Assembly (NCBI RefSeq): GCF_017742235.1
Contig: NZ_JAGHKQ010000005.1
Coordinates: forward strand, 124,001-188,000
DNA length: 64,000 nucleotides
Reading direction: 5' to 3'
Origin: Bacillus sp. 165
GTDB lineage: Bacteria > Bacillota > Bacilli > Bacillales > Bacillaceae_G
Position numbers and translations under genes: made by a program. Below the pieces are notes generated by a model, which saw only the letters and a program-made list of their open reading frames with translations, was not told the origin of the DNA and did not search any database. Position 1 is the first letter of the stretch. Every line of letters begins with the position of its first letter. This document shows, piece after piece, positions 60,712-64,000 of the stretch.

Positions 60712-61533
60712 TTATTTTTTAAATAAGGAAGAAAAGACTTCAACAATTAATAACTTTACTTCTGGTTCTTCCTCTTCCACTACTTGTACTGTTTGCTTTT
60801 TTTCCACCGTGTTCTTAGCGGTAGACTGCTTATCAATACCCTCAAATACTCTCTTTTCCTGTGCGAACGCAACGGCAGTTATTTTCTTCTTATTTACCGA
60901 TGCAGATACTGCTGGGCTTGCTTTACCCTCTAGTGCCTTATCTACAGTAACAGTTTCTTTAGGTTCTTCTGTTGCTTTTACTTCTTTCTTCCCCTCTTTT
61001 GCCTTTACCGCTTTCGGTCTCTCTTTTTTCACCGCATCACCGTTGGAAAAGTCAAGAAAGCACAGTGGAGGAAACAATACACACCACCAGTTGGCCCCTT
61101 CTCCTTTTCCTAAAGTCACAAGAACAGCCTCATACTCGCCTGCCGGATAAATAAAGTTGCCATACATTTTCGTTGGAAATTTTATATGCTTCCCAAACTT
61201 TACCGTAAATGTTTGGTTGCTGCCTTCTTTTTTTAATGTTTGCGCCACTGTTCTTTCAATTTCAGGCAAGTGGTCTTGAATGACCTGGCGCGCCTCTTTA
61301 AAAGAAGTTAAATCTTGTACCCAACCGTCAATTTGCTCTTTCACTTCGTCCCGTACCTTGCGTTTTAACGCTTGGTCCGCACTCGAATCACTGTTTGCCA
61401 AAATACGTAACCGAATCGCCTCATCTGGAATGACTGTCGCATTGCTTGCTTCTGCTTTTTTATATCCAAAATACACAGTAAACTGTGTACCAATCACCAT
61501 TAAAATCAATAACGTAATTACTTGTTTTTTCAT
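60712..61533 (-). CDS. spoIIR: Stage II sporulation protein R
   Basis: Forespore-secreted signal that triggers SpoIIGA to process pro-sigma-E. The 273-residue protein has a signal sequence (VITLLILMVIGTQFTVYFGY) and the SpoIIR core: AIRLRILANSDSSADQALKR, YPAGEYEAVLVTLGKGEGANWWCVLFPPLC. A charged, low-complexity C-terminal part of roughly 100 residues follows, making it longer than B. subtilis SpoIIR. ATG 61533 follows GGGG. That SD lies in a hairpin (CCCACACTG with CGGTGTGGG) that could limit translation. Confidence 0.92.
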   Translation of the reverse strand: MKKQVITLLILMVIGTQFTVYFGYKKAEASNATVIPDEAIRLRILANSDSSADQALKRKVRDEVKEQIDGWVQDLTSFKEARQVIQDHLPEIERTVAQTLKKEGSNQTFTVKFGKHIKFPTKMYGNFIYPAGEYEAVLVTLGKGEGANWWCVLFPPLCFLDFSNGDAVKKERPKAVKAKEGKKEVKATEEPKETVTVDKALEGKASPAVSASVNKKKITAVAFAQEKRVFEGIDKQSTAKNTVEKKQTVQVVEEEEPEVKLLIVEVFSSLFKK

Positions 61534-61625
61534 TTCCCCACACCGTCCCTTCACTAACACAGTGTGGGCAGCTTTTCGATTTTTTAAACTAGCAAATTTA
61601 AAAATCTAGCATTCTATTAAGAAAA

Positions 61626-61738
61626 GAATTCTTAGCAGTTCCACTTCACACAGCAACTCCAACGCTTTTTTCGGCAGAACTCTCATCTTTTCGGAGAATC
61701 CTACGCTTTTTTCAGCGAATCCACAATTTAAAAGTTAA
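61626..61738. repeat. Degenerate ~21-bp repeat array between prmC and spoIIR
   Basis: Units with an AACTCC/AATCC anchor followed by ACGCTTTTTTC start at 61655, 61678, 61697 and 61718 (steps 23, 19, 21; mean 21). Weaker copies lie to the left. On the minus strand units read GGATTCGCTGAAAAAAGCG. No gene is present. Confidence 0.7.
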
Positions 61739-61760
61739 AAGTACTCCCAAATCGGGAGTA

Positions 61761-62618
61761 CTATCCAATATCGGCAAATACCATCCGGTCTTTTCCATTA
61801 ATATCAAATACCACTTCAACAGCAGCAAGAGGAAACGCAGCTTGCAGCATATGCTTTACAATCTCTCCTTGTCCAACCCCCACTTCGAATGCTACGATGG
61901 CATTCGGTTTTAACACTTGCGGCAGTTCTTCCATAAAACGCCGATAAAAGTCAAGTCCGTCTTCTCCCCCAACTAATGCGCGTTTTGGTTCATAGTCCTT
62001 TACGATAGAAGAAAGCTCGGACCAATCTTCAATAGGAATATAAGGAGGATTTGATACTACTACATCAAGTGTAATCCCTTCTGTGATAAACGGCTGAAGC
62101 AAGTCCCCGTGCAAAAAGGTGACTTGCGCCTCCAGATTTTTTGCATTCTCCCTCGCCACCTCAATAGATGTGGCTGCAATATCCACCGTATATACATTCA
62201 ATTTAGGATTCTCAAGTGCCAATGTAATGGCAATCGCTCCGCTTCCGGTTCCTATATCAGCTACTGTAATGGACTGCTCGCCATATTTGTTTTGAATGCG
62301 GTCTAACACTCCTGCAAGTAGCTCCTCTGTTTCTGGGCGAGGAATCAGTACCTCTGCATCTACATGGAATTTGCGACCGTAAAAATATTCATATCCTATT
62401 ACATATTGCAGCGGAATGCCTTCTCCATGCTGCTTTACCAGTTTGACAAGCACCTGTTCTTGTTGTTGAGTCAGCTCTTCTCTTAAATTCATAAGAAGCC
62501 CCGTCCGGTTCGTTTGCAGCACATGGCAAAGCAACAATTCACCCGCATTAGCATCCCGATGCCGCTCTTCTAAAAAAGAAGAAGCCCACTCGAGGGCTTC
62601 ATACATTTTTTGAGGCAT
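61761..62618 (-). CDS. prmC: Peptide chain release factor N5-glutamine methyltransferase
   Basis: Methylates the Gln of the GGQ motif in release factors using SAM. It is 285 residues long, with N-terminal helical domain, SAM loop VADIGTGSGAIAITLA and catalytic VVSNPPYIP. Its ATG overlaps the prfA stop (TAATG), so enzyme and substrate are translationally coupled. Confidence 0.95.
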   Translation of the reverse strand: MPQKMYEALEWASSFLEERHRDANAGELLLCHVLQTNRTGLLMNLREELTQQQEQVLVKLVKQHGEGIPLQYVIGYEYFYGRKFHVDAEVLIPRPETEELLAGVLDRIQNKYGEQSITVADIGTGSGAIAITLALENPKLNVYTVDIAATSIEVARENAKNLEAQVTFLHGDLLQPFITEGITLDVVVSNPPYIPIEDWSELSSIVKDYEPKRALVGGEDGLDFYRRFMEELPQVLKPNAIVAFEVGVGQGEIVKHMLQAAFPLAAVEVVFDINGKDRMVFADIG

Positions 62619-63685
62619 TATAAACTTGCCTCCATCTTCTTCGCTTGATCTTCCATAATTAAAGCATTGATGAATTCATCCAGTTTTCCTTGGAGAATTT
62701 GGTCAAGCTTTTGAATGGTTAAACCAATACGGTGATCCGTCACGCGATTTTGCGGGAAGTTGTACGTACGGATACGTTCGGAACGGTCACCTGTTCCTAC
62801 TGCTTGCTTACGGTTTTGATCATACTCTGCTTGCGCTTCTTGTTGGAATTTATCATATACGCGAGCACGCAATACCTTCATAGCTTTTTCTTTGTTTTTA
62901 ATTTGAGACTTTTCATCCTGACAGGATACAACTACTCCTGTCGGAAGATGCGTTAAACGCACCGCAGACATGGTCGTATTTACACTCTGTCCACCCGGAC
63001 CGCTGGACGCAAAAGTATCTACACGAATATCCTTTTCATGAATTTCGATTTCAACCTCTTCCGCTTCCGGAAGTACAGCTACAGTTGCTGTTGATGTATG
63101 GATACGTCCGCCAGATTCTGTTTCCGGTACACGTTGCACACGATGTGCCCCATTCTCAAATTTCATCTTAGAGTATGCACCTTTACCATTAATCATAAAG
63201 ATGATCTCCTTGAATCCTCCAAGCCCTGTTGGACTTGCTTCGATTACTTCAGGTTTCCAGCCCTGCATTTCAGCATAGCGGCTGTACATACGATATAAAT
63301 CTCCAGCAAATAATGCCGCTTCATCGCCGCCAGCTGCACCGCGAATCTCAATGATAACGTTCTTATCATCATTAGGGTCTTTCGGGAGAAGCAACACTTT
63401 TAAACGTTCAGATAATTCCTTTTCCTGTACTTCCAGCTCAGAAATTTCTTCTTTTACCATGTCACGCATGTCGGCATCAAGCTTTTCCTCAAGCATCGCT
63501 TTCGCATCCTTCAATTGAATGGAAACGCTTTTATACTCACGATATGCCGCTACCGTATCTTGCATATCAGATTGTTCTTTAGAATATTCACGAAGCTTCT
63601 TCGGATCATTGACTATTGCAGGATCACTTAAAAGTTCGTTCAATTTATCATAACGGTCTTCAACAGCCTGTAAACGATCTAACAC
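62618..63685 (-). CDS. prfA: Peptide chain release factor 1
   Basis: Recognises UAA and UAG and releases the peptide at the ribosome. It has 355 residues, with PET tripeptide (PxT anticodon-like) at 187-189 and GGQ at 231-233. GTG 63685 is the start: GAGGTG lies six bases upstream and the product begins (V/M)[14 protein letters not shown]. The long frame from 63745 adds a hydrophobic leader foreign to the family. Confidence 0.96.
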   Translation of the reverse strand: MLDRLQAVEDRYDKLNELLSDPAIVNDPKKLREYSKEQSDMQDTVAAYREYKSVSIQLKDAKAMLEEKLDADMRDMVKEEISELEVQEKELSERLKVLLLPKDPNDDKNVIIEIRGAAGGDEAALFAGDLYRMYSRYAEMQGWKPEVIEASPTGLGGFKEIIFMINGKGAYSKMKFENGAHRVQRVPETESGGRIHTSTATVAVLPEAEEVEIEIHEKDIRVDTFASSGPGGQSVNTTMSAVRLTHLPTGVVVSCQDEKSQIKNKEKAMKVLRARVYDKFQQEAQAEYDQNRKQAVGTGDRSERIRTYNFPQNRVTDHRIGLTIQKLDQILQGKLDEFINALIMEDQAKKMEASL

Positions 63686-63767
63686 ATCATTCACCTCAAT
63701 ATAAGTACTCTTAATAGTATAGGCTAAAAAAATATATAAAAGCAACTAAATTCACATAAAGCTTAAT

Positions 63768-64000
63768 TTACTTTGGCACAGTATGACAATGACGGCAACG
63801 CGGTTCATATGATTCTGATGCACCTACTAAAATAACAGGGTCGTTGAATGATGCGGGTTCTCCGTTAATCAAACGTTGAGTACGACTTGCAGGGGCTCCG
63901 CATTCGGAACACACAGCTTGCAGCTTCGTCACATGTTCTGCCATTGCCATAAGTTGTGGAACAACGCCAAACGGCACTCCTCTAAAGTCTTGATCCAATC
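63768..64000 (-). CDS. tdk: Thymidine kinase, C-terminal part
   Basis: Only the last 77 residues are inside the window; the start lies beyond 64000. Visible are [11 protein letters not shown] (lasso/loop region), the zinc-ribbon cysteines VCSECG and PRCRHC, and the thymidine-binding lasso segment [13 protein letters not shown]. Position before prfA is conserved in Bacillus. Confidence 0.93.
   Translation of the reverse strand, partial: LDQDFRGVPFGVVPQLMAMAEHVTKLQAVCSECGAPASRTQRLINGEPASFNDPVILVGASESYEPRCRHCHTVPK

Overview
The window reads as chromosome of an endospore-forming Bacillaceae close to the Bacillus cereus group (possibly an early-branching relative such as Ectobacillus). The reasons are: sporulation genes spoIIR, spoIID, spoIIQ and spoIIID; B. 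subtilis-like order from tdk to mbl; a B. cereus-type 11-subunit nuo operon with a long Ala/Lys-rich NuoC; strong Shine-Dalgarno sites; and frequent GTG and TTG starts. Nearly everything is on the minus strand, so the operons read from high to low coordinates. Species assignment is inference.

Layout from 64000 down to 1. (a) 58.4-64 kb is the conserved block tdk-prfA-prmC-spoIIR-ywlB-ywlC-mntP; the ywlC/ywlB junction carries a dense cluster of DnaA boxes. (b) 54.4-58.4 kb is an inserted stress module: ohr with an OhrR-type operator, a stand-alone PTS EIIA-Glc, and on the plus strand a DoxX-dioxygenase-esterase-flavin reductase cassette with an MhqR-type box. (c) 50-54.3 kb has ywlE, rpiB, ywlG, glyA and upp. 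(d) 47.9-50.1 kb is a Vpr-like secreted subtilase. (e) 40.4-47.8 kb is the complete F1Fo ATP synthase operon with its sigma-A promoter. (f) 39.7-40.2 kb is a broken DUF975 gene. (g) 28.6-39.6 kb is nuoABCDHIJKLMN, without the NADH-input subunits NuoEFG. (h) 18-28.5 kb holds ywzB, ywmB, murA, spoIID, spoIIQ, spoIIID, mbl and fabZ, plus a NERD-domain protein and small uncharacterised genes.

(i) 1-17.4 kb is an AT-rich exopolysaccharide/capsule locus. It starts with the tyrosine-kinase module (CapA-like modulator, CapB-like BY-kinase, PHP phosphatase). An EAR-like structured RNA and a terminator follow, then galU, a priming sugar-phosphate transferase, five glycosyltransferases, a hexapeptide acyltransferase, Wzy-like polymerase, Wzx-like flippase, UDP-glucose dehydrogenase and the start of a mannose-1-phosphate guanylyltransferase. 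The nucleotide-sugar genes predict UDP-Glc, UDP-GlcA and GDP-Man as precursors for a Wzx/Wzy-assembled acidic polymer. A decayed IS630-family transposase lies inside the locus.

Most unusual signals: the EAR-like RNA beside a terminator; the DnaA-box cluster; six 102-bp tandem repeats in nuoC; three intergenic arrays of about 21-bp period; an upstream reading frame fused in frame to spoIIID; a 14-bp inverted repeat enclosing two smaller hairpins between fabZ and mbl; and repeated near-palindromes upstream of the kinase module.
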